NCBI GenBank assembly: GCA_013407085.1
Contig: JACCGJ010014899.1
Span: 62,001 to 126,000 of the forward strand
From: Atriophallophorus winterbourni
Lineage: Eukaryota > Platyhelminthes > Trematoda > Plagiorchiida > Microphallidae
Length of the DNA: 64,000 bases
Direction of reading: 5' to 3'
Part shown: piece after piece, positions 62,936 to 64,000 of the stretch
Layout: the number at the start of each line of letters is the position of its first letter
Numbering within the stretch: the first letter of the stretch is position 1
Notes under the pieces: model-generated
The model's input: the letters and a program-made list of their open reading frames with translations, nothing else
Database searches by the model: none
What the model was told of the DNA's origin: nothing
Translations under genes and position numbers: made by a program

Positions 62936-64000
62936 ACAGAAAGTCTCAGTGCATGGGCAGGACAATCCCGCACTTGACTTATGAATTAAAGTAATTACTT
63001 TCCCAATCAGATTTTCCCAGACAGACTTGGTTTAAACATGATCACATGTTCACTAAACTGGCAACCAGGTTGACTTCGAGTGGACAAGTAGCAAAACAAG
63101 GACTTAAAGCAGTGTGGAAGTTACATGCGCATCAGGGGGTACACTAATTTAACCAAGTAAACATTTCACCAACATCGACTTGGCTACTGGACTTTTATGC
63201 ATCGTATCGATAACGGCGGCAACACACACGGAAAAAGTGTGAGCACTGGTCATAGGAAGCTCACAATTTCAGTCACAAATCAGGTGCGCAATCACGCACG
63301 CACAAAGGCGACCACAAAGAGCACATGTGCTGAGTTTTTGGTGGTGCGTAGAGTGAAACGAAGCCAACTAAGATCGATCAAGCGGTTTGGTTTAGCCTGG
63401 CACACAGCTTATTGGAGCTGTGGATACAATGCATATTTCGTTCACTTGAGCAGTTAATTGTTCATCGATTAAACGTTGAACAATGGTAAGTTTAAGCATT
63501 CTAACGAAGAACAAGAATTTTGGAAGAGAAGTCGTGATATGCAGCAACACTCCAAACGACCGCCGTAAACTTTCGTGTTACCTGCTACGGTAATATCTGA
63601 CATACCTCAGAGAATGAATGTGCATTTGTATCATCCTATACCAATAACAATTGAAAAGTATCCACAAAAACAGGTGTGTATTCAGGTTGCCAGAATCCGT
63701 TGATGATACAAGCTGCGTAGGTTGTTATGTGCTTGGTTGACACAGCATTTAAGGCCACATCCGCCAAGTTAAGAGCTGAGGTCGGCGAGTCTCCAAGATT
63801 TGGATGAGGTTCGTCCCGATTGAATCACGTGAAGCAGCCAACTCATTCACACCTATGTACCTACGCTACATATTGCTCATCCGGATTCCTTGCCCAAAAT
63901 AGCAAGCGGAGAGGCTGAGTAACACGTGAAAAGTTAACCAGAAACAAATCGTTATGCTTCACTTCAATGATACACAGAAGGAACTCTTCACAGACTTCTG
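62936..64000. other. unassigned end of window
   Basis: No supported gene or repeat. An 86-codon plus-strand frame at 63197-63457 has a basic composition but no recognisable features. Confidence 0.35.

Noticed and set aside
1..64000. CRISPR, bacterial operons, tRNA or rRNA genes
   Set aside because: None seen; regular repeats present are microsatellites or dispersed retroposons.

Overview
The window looks like nuclear DNA of a parasitic flatworm, most likely a digenean trematode (liver-fluke type). Three things point that way: introns of only 33-37 nt at the 5' end of one gene followed by introns of up to 5.3 kb, a CsRn1/Kabuki-type Ty3/Gypsy element, and dense decayed CR1-like and RTE-like LINEs. 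The genus is not fixed by the sequence. I saw no rRNA, tRNA or CRISPR array and nothing bacterial.

Layout. 1-17.4 kb is a nested graveyard of retroelements. Several minus-strand CR1-like LINE fragments are interrupted by two nearly complete LTR retrotransposons: element 1 (4310-8653, minus strand, 191-bp LTRs, GGAAT target-site duplication) and element 2 (10414-14822, plus strand, 205-bp LTRs, CsRn1-like). 17.4-20.0 kb is mostly unassigned. 20045-35535 (+) is the main host gene, an ezrin/radixin/moesin (ERM) protein that can be read completely as 10 exons, 1641 nt and 546 residues. Its introns carry a 5'-truncated LINE, a nearly full RTE-like LINE, an RTE 3' end and several SINE-like copies. 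36-42 kb holds a composite non-autonomous element, a LINE 3' fragment and a second, longer copy of the intron-5 LINE. 43-62 kb carries a multi-exon minus-strand gene of unknown family. Six exons join in phase (43185-59060) to give 288 residues ending at a stop, and a further exon near 62.1 kb is possible. Its introns contain SINE-like repeats, a large foldback/inverted repeat near 50 kb, and LINE remnants.

How it works together. The only confident host functions are the ERM protein, which links plasma membrane to cortical actin, and the unknown minus-strand gene. The rest is transposon biology. Two SINE-like families recur. One (about 230 bp, some 20 copies) ends in a CATT-type simple repeat. 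The other combines sequence from both ends of the RTE-like LINE, which implies mobilisation by that LINE. All LINE and LTR coding regions are broken by stops or frameshifts, although both LTR pairs differ at only two or three positions.
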